64,000 nt of DNA from assembly GCF_001485435.1 (NCBI RefSeq), contig NZ_BCMS01000001.1, forward strand, positions 1,869,501 to 1,933,500. The letters run 5' to 3'. Below the pieces are notes generated by a model. The model searched no databases. It had not been told where the DNA came from and worked only from the letters and a program-made list of their open reading frames with translations. The translations under genes were made by a program, and so were the position numbers. Source of the stretch: Deinococcus grandis (GTDB lineage: Bacteria > Deinococcota > Deinococci > Deinococcales > Deinococcaceae). The number at the start of each line of letters is the position of its first letter. Positions within the stretch are counted from its first letter, which is position 1. This document shows, piece after piece, positions 8,190 through 16,247 of the stretch.

Positions 8190-8614
8190 TGGACGCTCAC
8201 CCGCCCGGCGGGTTGGCCGTTGAGGTGAATCTCGACAGATGATCCGGCCCGGGACGGTCCGCCCAGCATGTCAGGTGGAATGGTGACACCGGCCGTTTCC
8301 CAGTGCGCTGCTTCGGTCGTGCAGACGTCTGGCATGGGAAGAGTCCGTGCCGAGACGTCAATCCGGTCAGCACCGGAGCGCACCACGCGGAGTTCCTTCA
8401 CAGGATCGCAGGAGTGCACGCTGACCTCCCAGGTCATGGGGACTGATTCACCTGCCCGGACGGTCCGTGGCAACGTCACGTTCCTGACCTCCATGGACCG
8501 CTCCTGCGTCCCGGACGGCTCCTGGGTGGACGCCTGCGTCTCCCGTGCAGGTGAGCAGGCAGAGACGAGCAGCGTCGCGCCCGCAAGCCACCAGCGGGTC
8601 AAGGAGGCTTTCAC
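8186..8614 (-). CDS. Predicted lipoprotein
   Basis: This 142-residue protein starts at GTG 8614 with a lipoprotein signal: a positive start (MKASLTRWW), a hydrophobic core and lipobox LVSAC (Cys about residue 20). The mature part is beta-rich, with two Cys residues (HSCDP and DVCTT) that could form a disulphide. It lies between the NUDIX and FAD-oxidoreductase genes with 4-base overlaps on both sides. Its base composition is somewhat less GC-rich than its neighbours, which might mean a later arrival. Function unknown. Confidence 0.72.
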   Translation of the reverse strand: MKASLTRWWLAGATLLVSACSPARETQASTQEPSGTQERSMEVRNVTLPRTVRAGESVPMTWEVSVHSCDPVKELRVVRSGADRIDVSARTLPMPDVCTTEAAHWETAGVTIPPDMLGGPSRAGSSVEIHLNGQPAGRVSVQ

Positions 8615-9171
8615 GCGCCCTGCCCGTCGTTCTCCGGCTCATCATGCCCGGCCCAGTCGTGCGTCAGCAGGTGCCTCAGCGCCGCCTGCGTGAGCCAGTC
8701 GAAGGTGTCCGGCGCGTCCTGAAAGCGGCGTCGGACCTCACCCAGCGGTACCCACTCGTGACCGGCGGCCCCGTCGCCGCGCTCCGTGAGGTCGCCGCTG
8801 GCCTGCACGCGGAAGAAGAAGCCCACGCTGTCCACCGGCCCGCGCCGGGTCTGGTACACGAAACTGGGGGTCAGGCATTCCACCTCGGCGGCCGGTGTGC
8901 CCGTGGTCGTGCCGCGCAGGTCCGTCAGGTAGTCGCTGACGGTCAGGCCCGTTTCCTCGCGGACCTCGCGCGTCAGGGCGTCCGTGATGCCCTCGAAGGG
9001 ATCGAGTTGCCCGCCGGGAAATTCCAGCCGTCTGGGTTGCCCGGGTTTCACGCGGCGTTGCAGCAGGACCTCACGCCCGTGGGGGCCGCTGCGTTCGATC
9101 ACGGCGCGGGCGTTCACGTAGAAGTCCTTCCGGCGTCGTGGCCGCGTCAGCAGTCGTGGCAGCGTCAGCAT
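8611..9171 (-). CDS. NUDIX hydrolase
   Basis: The NUDIX box is complete: GGQLDPFEG followed by REVREETGL fits GX5EX7REUXEEXGU (residues about 53-76 of 186). The start at 9171 (MLTLPRLLTR) is chosen because upstream sequence in the same frame is not protein-like and the codon abuts the permease stop. NUDIX enzymes hydrolyse nucleoside diphosphates linked to other moieties. Deinococcus genomes carry many of them. The substrate cannot be told, though a sugar-nucleotide role would suit the sugar-permease operon. Confidence 0.85.
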   Translation of the reverse strand: MLTLPRLLTRPRRRKDFYVNARAVIERSGPHGREVLLQRRVKPGQPRRLEFPGGQLDPFEGITDALTREVREETGLTVSDYLTDLRGTTTGTPAAEVECLTPSFVYQTRRGPVDSVGFFFRVQASGDLTERGDGAAGHEWVPLGEVRRRFQDAPDTFDWLTQAALRHLLTHDWAGHDEPENDGQGA

Positions 9172-10103
9172 CAGCCTTTCACCGCACCTTCCAGGCCCTT
9201 CATGAAGTACTTCTGGCCCAGCAGGAACACGATCAGGATGGGGATGATCGTGATGACGGCGCCCGCCATGACGGCGCGGGAGTTCGTGCTGAAGGTGCCG
9301 GACAGTTCCAGCAGGCCCGCCGAGAGCGGCAACATGTTCTTGTCGGGCAGCATGACGCGCGCCCACAGGAACGAGTTCCAGTACGCCACGAATTCCAGGA
9401 TGGCGAACGCGGCGATGGTGGGGGTGGCCAGCGGCAGCATGATGCGGCGCCAGATGGTCAGTTCGCGCGCGCCGTCGATGCGGGCCGCCTCGATGAGTTC
9501 CTGCGGGATGCCCAGGTACGCCTGCCGCAGCAGGAACAGGCCCACGATGCTGGCCGCGCCGGGCAGCACGACCGCGAGGTACTGCCGGGCGGCGTCCGCC
9601 AGCGGACTGGTCTGGGCCAGCAGGCCCAGTTTGATGGTGGTGATGTAGTTGACGATCAGCCCGGCCTCGTTGGGCAGGACCATCAGGATCAGGATGGAGT
9701 AGAAGATCAGGTCCCGGCCGGGGAAGCGCATGCGGGCCAGCGGGTACGCGGCGAGCGTGGCGAGGGTCGTGGTGAAGGTCACGCCCAGGATGCAGATGAT
9801 CACGGAGTTCAGGATCAGCCGCCAGAAGGGGACGGTGGTGCCGCTGAACACTTCCGCGTAGTTGCGCAGGCTGACGGCGGTGGGGAGGATCTTCGCCTCG
9901 TAGATGTTCCCGGTGGGTTCCAGGGACGTGACGAGCGTCCAGTAGAACGGGTAGAGCATGATCAGCGCGATCAGGATCAGCACGGCGTACGCGGCGGCGT
10001 TGCGCAGGCGCTCGCGGCGCTGACGCTGCACCTTCAGTTGCGCGGCCAGTTGCGCGTGCGGGTCGCTGACCAGGGTGGTCTGGGGCAGGGTGGTCTCAGG
10101 CAT
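9171..10103 (-). CDS. Carbohydrate ABC transporter permease (MalG type)
   Basis: This 310-residue inner-membrane protein has six predicted helices and a cytoplasmic EAA loop (EAARIDGARELTIWRRIMLP, about residues 205-224) that docks on the ATPase. The first helix follows a basic, Gln-rich N-terminus (about residues 35-57). Its length and the GxxxxxxxxP loop geometry match MalG/UgpE/LacG. It overlaps the partner permease gene by 8 bases. No substrate-binding protein or ATPase gene is adjacent, so the specificity and ATP-binding partner lie elsewhere. Confidence 0.92.
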   Translation of the reverse strand: MPETTLPQTTLVSDPHAQLAAQLKVQRQRRERLRNAAAYAVLILIALIMLYPFYWTLVTSLEPTGNIYEAKILPTAVSLRNYAEVFSGTTVPFWRLILNSVIICILGVTFTTTLATLAAYPLARMRFPGRDLIFYSILILMVLPNEAGLIVNYITTIKLGLLAQTSPLADAARQYLAVVLPGAASIVGLFLLRQAYLGIPQELIEAARIDGARELTIWRRIMLPLATPTIAAFAILEFVAYWNSFLWARVMLPDKNMLPLSAGLLELSGTFSTNSRAVMAGAVITIIPILIVFLLGQKYFMKGLEGAVKG

Positions 10104-11037
10104 CGCTGCGGCCTCCTTTGGTCAGGCGGAAGTTGATCAGGCCGAACAGGATGCTGACCACCGCGACGACCATGCTGGCGGCGGCGGCCAGCCCGAAGTT
10201 GAAGTCCCCGCCGAACGCCTTGGAGAACGAGTACATCAGCGCGGAGTACGTGCTGCCCGCCGGGTAGCCGTTGGGCGTCATGACGTACAGTTCCTCGAAC
10301 ACCTTGATGGCGCTGATGGTGGACAGCAGGCTGCACACCAGGATGGTGGGGCGCAGGCCCGGCAGCGTGATGTTCCAGAACACCTGCGAGCGGGTCGCGC
10401 CGTCGATGGTCGCGGCTTCCTCCAGTTCGCGGCTGATGCCCTGCAGGCCCGCGAGGTACAGCACCATGTAGTACCCGATGCCCTTCCAGAGGGTCACGAA
10501 CATCACCGCGAACAGCGCCGTGGCGGGGTTGTCCAGCAGGCTGTGGTCGCCGCGCATCAGGCCGAGGCCAATCAGGACGCTGTTCACCGCGCCGCCCTGC
10601 TTGTACAGCCACGACCAGATCAGACCGACCACCGCGAAGCTCGTCACGACCGGAACGTAGTACGCGGTGCGGAAGAAGCCGATGCCGCGCAGCGGACGGT
10701 TCACGAGCAGCGCCACCAGGATCGAGATGACCTGGATGACCGGCACGACCAGCACGTACTTCAGGCTGTTGCGCAGGCCGGACCAGAACTGCTCGTCGGC
10801 GAACAGTTCGCGGAAGTTGTCCAGCCCCACCCACTGCGGCGGGCTGATGATGTTGTATTTCGTGAACGCCAGGTACGACCCGAAGATCACGGGCCAGGTG
10901 TGATACACGACGAGCAGGATCAGGAACGGCAGCATGAACGCGTAGGCGATCAATGTATTGCGCACCGTGACAGACGCGCCGGTGCCGCCGATGCGGTGTT
11001 GTTCGCGGCGAGACACGCGCCGCCCCTTTGTGGTCAT
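10096..11037 (-). CDS. Carbohydrate ABC transporter permease (MalF/UgpA type)
   Basis: This 313-residue membrane protein is the first gene of the minus-strand operon. Its six helices begin at LIAYAFMLPFLILLVVYH. The EAA loop (LEEAATIDGATRSQVFWNI, near residue 205) is typical of the UgpA/LacF class. It pairs with the MalG-type protein encoded immediately downstream to form the heterodimeric channel. Neither a solute-binding lipoprotein nor an ATPase lies upstream; a terminator and a stress gene do. Confidence 0.92.
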   Translation of the reverse strand: MTTKGRRVSRREQHRIGGTGASVTVRNTLIAYAFMLPFLILLVVYHTWPVIFGSYLAFTKYNIISPPQWVGLDNFRELFADEQFWSGLRNSLKYVLVVPVIQVISILVALLVNRPLRGIGFFRTAYYVPVVTSFAVVGLIWSWLYKQGGAVNSVLIGLGLMRGDHSLLDNPATALFAVMFVTLWKGIGYYMVLYLAGLQGISRELEEAATIDGATRSQVFWNITLPGLRPTILVCSLLSTISAIKVFEELYVMTPNGYPAGSTYSALMYSFSKAFGGDFNFGLAAAASMVVAVVSILFGLINFRLTKGGRSDA

Positions 11038-11073
11038 GGGGCGCAGTGTAGCGGCCCCCGCGCGCCGAGGCGT

Positions 11074-11108
11074 GAAAAAACCAGCCTCTCCGCGCGGGAG
11101 GGGCTGGT
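11074..11108 (-). terminator. Terminator of the small stress-protein gene
   Basis: On the minus strand an 11-12 bp stem (ACCAGCCCCTCCC / GGAGAGGCTGGT, one bulge or mismatch) with a GCGC loop is followed by six T. It lies 24 bases past the stop at 11132 and separates that gene from the ABC permease operon. Confidence 0.85.
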
Positions 11109-11131
11109 CAGGGCAGGTCGAGGCTGGGGCC

Positions 11132-11365
11132 TTAGTGGCCGTCGCCGTCCTTGGCTTCGCGTTTGCCTTCGGTGTACTCGGCGTTGGCTTCGCGGTTGTG
11201 CACTTCGGCCTTGGCGCGGTCCTCGAGGGCTTCGGCCTTGTGGTGGGCGTCGCCGGTCACGGCGTGGGCAGCGTTGTGCCCGGCCTCGCGCAGGCGGTCG
11301 GCGCCTTCGTTCACTTTGGCCTTGGCGGCGTCCAGCATGTTTTCAGCGGTGCTCTTGTCACTCAT
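11132..11365 (-). CDS. Small hydrophilic stress-type protein (CsbD/LEA-like)
   Basis: This 77-residue, highly charged, Ala-rich protein has no hydrophobic core. It shows an 11-residue-like repeating pattern (AAKAKVNEGADRLREAG, KAEALEDRAKAEVHN, ANAEYTEGKREAK) resembling LEA and CsbD desiccation-stress proteins. It is probably a disordered or amphipathic-helix protectant in the cytoplasm. The gene is monocistronic, has a strong AGGAGG site before ATG 11365 and its own terminator. Family placement is by composition only. Confidence 0.72.
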   Translation of the reverse strand: MSDKSTAENMLDAAKAKVNEGADRLREAGHNAAHAVTGDAHHKAEALEDRAKAEVHNREANAEYTEGKREAKDGDGH

Positions 11366-11549
11366 CGGTTGAGTCCTCCTGCGGTGTGGATTCCCGGTCG
11401 GGTGTCCCCAGCCTGCCGCGCGCCGGTCACGGCGGGGTGAGCGCAGACTTCAGCGTGACCCCACGCAGCGCTGGGGGAATCTTCACCTTCCAGGGCCGCC
11501 GGGCACCTGTACGCGCTTCTGGACTGCGTATAAACCCTTCGGGTAACAG

Positions 11550-11586
11550 GTACACCAACTCGGGTTCCGGCCCGGTGGGGTACAGT
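11550..11586 (+). promoter_or_regulatory. icd promoter with GTACACCA site
   Basis: The likely -10 is TACAGT (11581-11586), nine bases before the icd ATG, so the leader is absent or very short. GTACACCA at 11550-11557 lies immediately upstream of where the -35 should sit. The same octamer forms the operator half-sites of the aceA promoter. Confidence 0.55.
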
Positions 11587-11595
11587 GTCCGGGTC

Positions 11596-12852
11596 ATGGA
11601 TAAGCACATCACGGTGCCCGCGCAGGGCGAGAAGATCACGATGAAAGACGGCAAGCTGCACGTGCCGAACCACCCCGTCATTCCCTTCGTGGAAGGCGAC
11701 GGCACCGGCCCCGACATCTGGCGCGCCAGTGTCCGCGTCCTCGACGCCGCGGTCGAGATCGCCTACGGCGGCGAGCGCAAGATCGAGTGGATGGAAGTCT
11801 ACGCCGGTGAGAAGAGCCTCGAGGTGTACGGCGAGAACGAGTGGCTGCCCCAGAGCACCGTGAACGCCTTCAACGAGTACCTGTTCGGTATCAAGGGCCC
11901 GCTGACCACCCCGGTCGGCACCGGCATCCGCAGCATCAACGTGGCGCTGCGTCAGGAACTCGACCTGTACGCCTGCGTGCGCCCCGTGCAGTACTTCGAC
12001 GGCGTGCCCAGCCCCGTCAAGCGCCCCCAGGACGTGGACATGGTGATCTTCCGCGAGAACACCGAGGACATCTACGCCGGGATCGAGTACAAGGCCGGGA
12101 CCGACGAGGCCGACAAGGTCCGCGGCTTCCTGATGCGCGAGATGGGCGTCAAGAAGATCCGCTTCCCGGACAGCTCCTCGTTCGGGATCAAGCCAGTGTC
12201 GAAGGAAGGCACCGAGCGTCTGGTGCGCGCCGCGATCCAGTACGCGATCGACAACGGCCGCAAGAGCGTCGCCATCGTCCACAAGGGCAACATCATGAAG
12301 TTCACCGAAGGCGGCTTCCGCGACTGGGGTTACGAGCTCGCCAAGCGTGAATTCGGCGCCGTGGAGATCGACGGTGGCCCCTGGTGCCAGCTGCCGAACG
12401 GCATCGTCATCAAGGACGTCATCGCCGACAACTTCCTGCAGCAGATCCTGCTGCGCCCCACCGACTACGACGTGATCGCCACGCTGAACCTGAACGGCGA
12501 CTACGTCAGCGACGCGCTGGCCGCGCAGGTCGGCGGGATCGGCATCGCGCCCGGCGCGAACATCAACTACGTGACCGGCCACGCCATCTTCGAGGCGACC
12601 CACGGCACCGCGCCGAAGTACGCCGGGAAGGACGTCATCAACCCCAGCTCCGTGATCCTCAGCGGCGAGATGATGCTGCGCTACATGGGCTGGACCGAGG
12701 CCGCCGACCTGATCCTGAAGGGTCTGGACGACACCATCCAGCAGAAGGTCGTGACCTACGACTTCGCCCGCAACATGGACGGCGCGACCGAAGTGAAGAC
12801 CAGCGTCTTCGGGGACAAGATCATCGAGAACATGAAGGCCCGCAAAGCCTGA
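11596..12852 (+). CDS. icd: NADP-dependent isocitrate dehydrogenase
   Basis: This 418-residue TCA-cycle enzyme converts isocitrate to 2-oxoglutarate and CO2 with NADP+. The isocitrate-binding segment GTGIRSINVALRQELDLY carries the regulatory Ser and three Arg/Gln contacts. The C-terminal nucleotide site HGTAPKYAGKDVINP (about residue 336) has the Lys-Tyr pair used for the NADP 2'-phosphate in the E. coli enzyme. ATG 11596 is chosen by homology of the N-terminus and the -10 box nine bases upstream; the open frame extends far upstream without protein character. The TGA stop is the first triplet of repeat R2a. Confidence 0.96.
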   Translation: MDKHITVPAQGEKITMKDGKLHVPNHPVIPFVEGDGTGPDIWRASVRVLDAAVEIAYGGERKIEWMEVYAGEKSLEVYGENEWLPQSTVNAFNEYLFGIKGPLTTPVGTGIRSINVALRQELDLYACVRPVQYFDGVPSPVKRPQDVDMVIFRENTEDIYAGIEYKAGTDEADKVRGFLMREMGVKKIRFPDSSSFGIKPVSKEGTERLVRAAIQYAIDNGRKSVAIVHKGNIMKFTEGGFRDWGYELAKREFGAVEIDGGPWCQLPNGIVIKDVIADNFLQQILLRPTDYDVIATLNLNGDYVSDALAAQVGGIGIAPGANINYVTGHAIFEATHGTAPKYAGKDVINPSSVILSGEMMLRYMGWTEAADLILKGLDDTIQQKVVTYDFARNMDGATEVKTSVFGDKIIENMKARKA

Positions 12853-12979
12853 TATTCACTCCGATTGAATGGGTTACAAAACCCGTTCAATCCGAGCGGA
12901 TGCGACTCACAGAGCTGCGCAGCAAAGCAGGAGTCAAGCGGGTTCCGGGTTGTCAATGAAACGGACGGAATCCGTATGA
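12850..12979 (+). repeat. Stop-codon-linked repeat, copy R2a (130 bp)
   Basis: This copy begins with the icd TGA stop, then TATT and CACTCCGATTGAA, and ends CGGAATCCGTATGA. The first hairpin is GATTGAA/TTCAATC, a compensated variant of GGTTGAA/TTCAACC in the other copies. The second hairpin of the family is replaced by a GACTC/GAGTC hairpin enclosing GAGCTGCGCAGC, a motif shared with R5. It is joined head to tail with R2b, sharing TGA at 12977-12979. Confidence 0.82.
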
Positions 12980-13115
12980 TACGGACTCCGGTTGAAAGGT
13001 TTGCAAAATCTTTCAACCCGAGCGGATGCGAGAAGGAGCAAAGCGGGTTCCGGACGTGGAGCTGGCGATCCGGTGAAGTTCCGGATTGTCAGCGAAACAA
13101 ACGGAATCCGTATGA
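12977..13115 (+). repeat. Stop-codon-linked repeat, copy R2b (139 bp)
   Basis: This copy has the best-preserved ends of the family: TGATACGGACTCCGG at the left and GGAATCCGTATGA at the right. Hairpin A is GGTTGAAAG/CTTTCAACC. Hairpin B is GATCCGG/CCGGATT, differing from the CAGATCGG/CCGATCTG of R1, R3 and R4 by three paired changes that keep the stem. Together R2a and R2b fill most of the 321-base gap between icd and msrA. Confidence 0.85.
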
Positions 13116-13130
13116 GCCAACCGATGAACG

Positions 13131-13164
13131 AAGGCGGCGAGGGGAGTTTCCCTCGCCGCCTTTC
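13131..13164. terminator. Terminator between icd and msrA
   Basis: A near-perfect 14-bp stem (AAGGCGGCGAGGGG / TCCCTCGCCGCCTT, with GAGTTT as loop) lies between the convergent icd and msrA genes. Its symmetry lets it act on both strands; the T-run is short (TTTCTA on the plus strand). Confidence 0.7.
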
Positions 13165-13173
13165 TATGTGGCC

Positions 13174-13725
13174 TTACGCGCGCAGGCGGTCGCTGTAGTA
13201 CTGCCTCATCTTCGCCACCTTGGGCGCGATGACGGCCATGCAGTACGGCTGGCGCGGGTTGTTCTCGTAGTAGTTCTGGTGGTACTCCTCGGCGACGAAG
13301 AACTCGCTGGCGGGCTCGACGGTCGTCACGATGGGCTTGCCGAACACGTCCTGCGCGGTCAGGTCGGCGATCACCTCACGCGTCTGGGCCTCCTGTTCGG
13401 GGGTCAGGGGGAACACGGCGCTGCGGTACTGGGTGCCCACGTCCGCGCCCTGCCGGTTGAGGCTGGTGGGGTCGTGCGTGGCGAAGAACAGGCCCAGCAG
13501 ATCCCTGTACGACACCTGCGCGGGGTCGAAGGTCACGCGGACCGCCTCGGCGTGCCCGGTCGCGCCGCTGCACACGCTGCGGTAGTCGGGGTTGGGCGTG
13601 TGCCCGCCGATGTAGCCGCTCTCGATCTTCTGCACGCCGCGCACGTCCTTCAGGACGGCCTCGGTGCACCAGAAGCAGCCTCCGGCCAGAATCGCCTGCT
13701 GCTGTCCCGCGCTGTTGGAAGTCAT
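13174..13725 (-). CDS. msrA: Peptide methionine (S)-S-oxide reductase
   Basis: This 183-residue enzyme reduces methionine-S-sulfoxide in proteins. The active-site motif GGCFWC is at about residues 15-20, and EEYHQNYY, a conserved region of the substrate pocket, lies near 145. The resolving Cys region appears as RQPYC. The start at 13725 (MTSNSAGQQ) lies seven bases after a CAGAAT -10 box, so the transcript is probably leaderless. Repair of oxidised protein fits the oxidation-tolerant lifestyle of Deinococcus. Confidence 0.96.
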   Translation of the reverse strand: MTSNSAGQQQAILAGGCFWCTEAVLKDVRGVQKIESGYIGGHTPNPDYRSVCSGATGHAEAVRVTFDPAQVSYRDLLGLFFATHDPTSLNRQGADVGTQYRSAVFPLTPEQEAQTREVIADLTAQDVFGKPIVTTVEPASEFFVAEEYHQNYYENNPRQPYCMAVIAPKVAKMRQYYSDRLRA

Positions 13726-13790
13726 GGCGGCATTCTGTCCTGTTCCCGCGCGGGCAACGGCGACGGTGGGCACGATCCCCGCCGCGTACG

Positions 13791-14966
13791 TCAGGGAGCG
13801 GGGGTGCTGACGGTGTCGCCCTCGCTGACCAGGGCGTCGAGGAGTTTCAGGGCCTCCTCCAGGCGGTGGGCCTGCACGCGCGCGGCCGTGCGGGCCTGCC
13901 GCCAGTCCAGCCGTACGCGCGCGAGGCTCAGGGGGTCGCCGCCCAGGCCCTGCAGCTGCGCCGCGCGGCGTTCCAGCGTCTCGACCTGCGTCTTCAGGTC
14001 GCGCAGGGCCTCCTGGTGCGCACGGGCGGCCTGGAGGGTGGTGGCCAGCTGCGCGCGCGCTTCCTCCTGCGCGAGGTGCAGCGCGTGGTGCGCCTGCAGG
14101 ACGGCGGGGCTGCCGTCGGCGTCCCCGGCGTGCCACTGCGCGTAGTTCAGCGCCTGCCGGGCCCGCAGGACGTTCGGGTGCAGCGGCACGCCCAGCGAGA
14201 AGCGCGCGTGCGCGAGGTCCACGTCCAGCATGGTCAGGGGCGTGTCGGCGTCGGCCAGGTCGATCAGGGGCGTGAAGGCGTCCAGGAACGCGTGGGTCTG
14301 GGCGGCCATCAGGCGCGTGTGGGCCAGTCGGGGCGCGGCGGCCGGGCTGGTGCGCACGGCGTCCTCCAGTTCGCGGACGTTCAGGTCCAGCAGCTGCGCC
14401 TGGGCGGCGGCGGCGGCGACCTGATCGGCGACCTCGATGCGGGCGTGGTCGGCGCGCAGGCGGCTGAGCATCTCCTCGGTCTCCCAGCGGCGGACCTCGG
14501 CCTGGGTGGCCTGCACGTCCCACTCGGCGGCGCGTTCCAGGGCGCGCAGGTCCGGGTTGGCGCGGATCCCGGCGAGGCTGCGCCCGGCGATCTCGGCGTG
14601 CGAGCGGGCCAGCAGCAGCGGCAGGTCGTGCGCGCGGCGCCCCCAGCGGATGGGGCTCGGTGCGGGCGCGATGGGGCCCTCGGTGGGCTGCGCGGGCACC
14701 GGGACGGTCTCCGCGAAGCGGGCGAGGTCCAGGGTGGTGCCCTCCAGCCAGCGGTCGGCGCGGGCGTCGCCGTAGTCGTCGCGCAGGCGGGCGTACACGT
14801 CCTGCAGGACTGCCACGACGTCGCGGGGCCCCAGGGCGCGCAGGGCGGTCCAGCCGCGGCGCTGCACGGCGCCCTGGATGATCTGTTCGGCCTCGTTCAC
14901 GCCCAGTTCGGCGCTCAGGCGGACGCGCAGCCAGTCCCGGTACGGGTCGTTCGAGGCCTGGATCAC
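13791..14966 (-). CDS. Coiled-coil hypothetical protein
   Basis: This 391-residue protein is coupled to the upstream methyltransferase by a GTGA overlap (GTG start at 14966). The first 80 residues form a globular segment (DPYRDWLRVRLSAELGVNEAEQ). The rest is almost wholly Ala/Glu/Arg/Gln-rich helix with heptad spacing (for example QAEVRRWETEEMLSRLRADH and LKTQVETLERRAAQLQ), so long coiled coils are expected. There is no signal peptide or membrane segment. I recognise no family. Cytoplasmic scaffolding or DNA-associated roles are both possible. Confidence 0.7.
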   Translation of the reverse strand: MIQASNDPYRDWLRVRLSAELGVNEAEQIIQGAVQRRGWTALRALGPRDVVAVLQDVYARLRDDYGDARADRWLEGTTLDLARFAETVPVPAQPTEGPIAPAPSPIRWGRRAHDLPLLLARSHAEIAGRSLAGIRANPDLRALERAAEWDVQATQAEVRRWETEEMLSRLRADHARIEVADQVAAAAAQAQLLDLNVRELEDAVRTSPAAAPRLAHTRLMAAQTHAFLDAFTPLIDLADADTPLTMLDVDLAHARFSLGVPLHPNVLRARQALNYAQWHAGDADGSPAVLQAHHALHLAQEEARAQLATTLQAARAHQEALRDLKTQVETLERRAAQLQGLGGDPLSLARVRLDWRQARTAARVQAHRLEEALKLLDALVSEGDTVSTPAP

Positions 14967-15766
14967 GGTCCGCTCCGGGCGCGGCGCTGCCGGGCGCATT
15001 CGAAGAGCATCAGCGCGGCGGCCGTGGCGACGTTCAGCGAGTCCGCGCCGCGGCTGGCGTCCATGGGGATGCTGACGCTGTGGTCGGTGCGGCGCCAGTG
15101 TTCGGGCAGGCCCTCGTGTTCGGTGCCCAGCAGCAGCGCCACGCGGCCGGTCAGCGGCGCGTCCCAGTAGGCGCGCCCGGCGTCCGGGGTGCACGCGAAG
15201 GTCGTGAAGTCCCGCTCCTGTAGCCACGCCTGCGCCTCGTCCTCGCTCATCACGGCGACCGGCAGGGTGAACACGCTGCCCTGCGAGGAGCGGATCACGT
15301 TCGGGCCGTAGGGGTCGGCGCCGCGCCCCAGGACGATCACGCTGTCCGCCCCGGCGGCGTCGGCGCTGCGCAGGATCGCGCCGACGTTCCCGGGTTTTTC
15401 CAGGCCGTGCAGCACGACCGTCACGGCCTGCGCGCCGGGTTCCGGCAGGGGCCGCGCGGGGGTGGGGGCCAGGGCCAGCAGGCCGTCCGGGTTCTCGCGG
15501 CCGCTGACCTTCTCGAAGGCCGCGCGGGACAGCAGGTGTGTGGGGGCGTGCAGGGTGGGGGCCAGGGTCTCCCCTTCCGGGCTGTGCAGCTCGGGGGTGC
15601 TGTACACGGCACTCAGCTTGATGCCGCTGGTGACGGCGCGGGCGATCTCGCGGGCGCCCTCGATCAGGATCACGCCGTCCTGTTCGCGTTCGCGGCGGCC
15701 CCGCAGGCGCACGAGCCGCTTGACGTGCGCGTTCTGCAGGGAGGTGATGACTTCGGTGGCACTCAT
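14963..15766 (-). CDS. TrmH/SpoU-family RNA 2'-O-methyltransferase
   Basis: This 267-residue SPOUT enzyme methylates a ribose 2'-OH using S-adenosylmethionine. The N-terminal substrate-binding domain begins VITSLQNAHVKRLVRLRGRR. The catalytic SpoU core has the three motifs: motif 1 around LEKPGNVGAILRSADAAGAD, motif 2 LLLGTEHEGLP, and motif 3 SIPMDASRGADSLNVATAAA, which form the SAM-binding knot. Whether the target is rRNA or tRNA cannot be told. The start at 15766 follows a CATAAT -10 box by seven bases (leaderless); an earlier ATG at 15775 lies within that box and is unlikely. Confidence 0.9.
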   Translation of the reverse strand: MSATEVITSLQNAHVKRLVRLRGRREREQDGVILIEGAREIARAVTSGIKLSAVYSTPELHSPEGETLAPTLHAPTHLLSRAAFEKVSGRENPDGLLALAPTPARPLPEPGAQAVTVVLHGLEKPGNVGAILRSADAAGADSVIVLGRGADPYGPNVIRSSQGSVFTLPVAVMSEDEAQAWLQERDFTTFACTPDAGRAYWDAPLTGRVALLLGTEHEGLPEHWRRTDHSVSIPMDASRGADSLNVATAAALMLFECARQRRARSGP

Positions 15767-15853
15767 TGCGGCCATTATGGCCCGCCCGGGCCGGACTGAC
15801 CGTGCCCCCGGGCCGCGTACACGGACGGCGCCCAAATGCTCTAGCCTGCGCGC

Positions 15854-16237
15854 ATGCCCCTCGCGTACCCCCCGTTCAAGTCGTGTCCCTGCGGTTCCGG
15901 GCGGAGTTACGGGCACTGCTGCGGCCCGCTGCACGCCGGTCAGGCGGCCGCCACCCCGGAGGCGCTGATGCGCTCGCGCTACGCGGCGTACGCCCTGGGC
16001 GACAGCGCGTACGTGCAGCGCACCTGGCATCCGGACACCCGCCCCGCCACGCTGGACCTGCGCGACGGCACCCGCTACCTGGGCCTGCGCGTGCACGGGG
16101 CGCAGGGGGACGAGGTGACCTTCACGGCGCAGCTGCGCCTGCCGGACGGCGAGCGGTACGCCCTGCGGGAACGCAGCCGCTTCACGCAGCTGGGCGGCGC
16201 GTGGGTGTACGTGGATGGCGACACCCCCGACGCCTGA
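15854..16237 (+). CDS. YchJ-family (UPF0225) SEC-C zinc protein
   Basis: This 127-residue protein opens with a SEC-C zinc motif, CPCGSGRSYGHCCGP, at about residues 11-25, with four Cys ligands. The body (TPEALMRSRYAAYALGD, then YVQRTWHP) matches the YchJ/UPF0225 fold, an NTF2-like domain of unknown function. It is leaderless: TAGCCT ends six bases before ATG 15854. It may be co-transcribed with the SPFH gene 45 bases downstream. Confidence 0.85.
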   Translation: MPLAYPPFKSCPCGSGRSYGHCCGPLHAGQAAATPEALMRSRYAAYALGDSAYVQRTWHPDTRPATLDLRDGTRYLGLRVHGAQGDEVTFTAQLRLPDGERYALRERSRFTQLGGAWVYVDGDTPDA

Positions 16238-16247
16238 CCCGGCGCAT

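Noticed and set aside
10075..11595. N-terminal extension of the icd reading frame across the ABC permeases
   Set aside because: The extension is antisense to two clear permease genes. Homology begins at ATG 11596, where a -10 box also lies nine bases upstream.
12865..14145. Plus-strand open frame running through R2a/R2b and across msrA
   Set aside because: It begins inside the repeats and continues antisense to msrA, a certain gene. It is a frame artefact.
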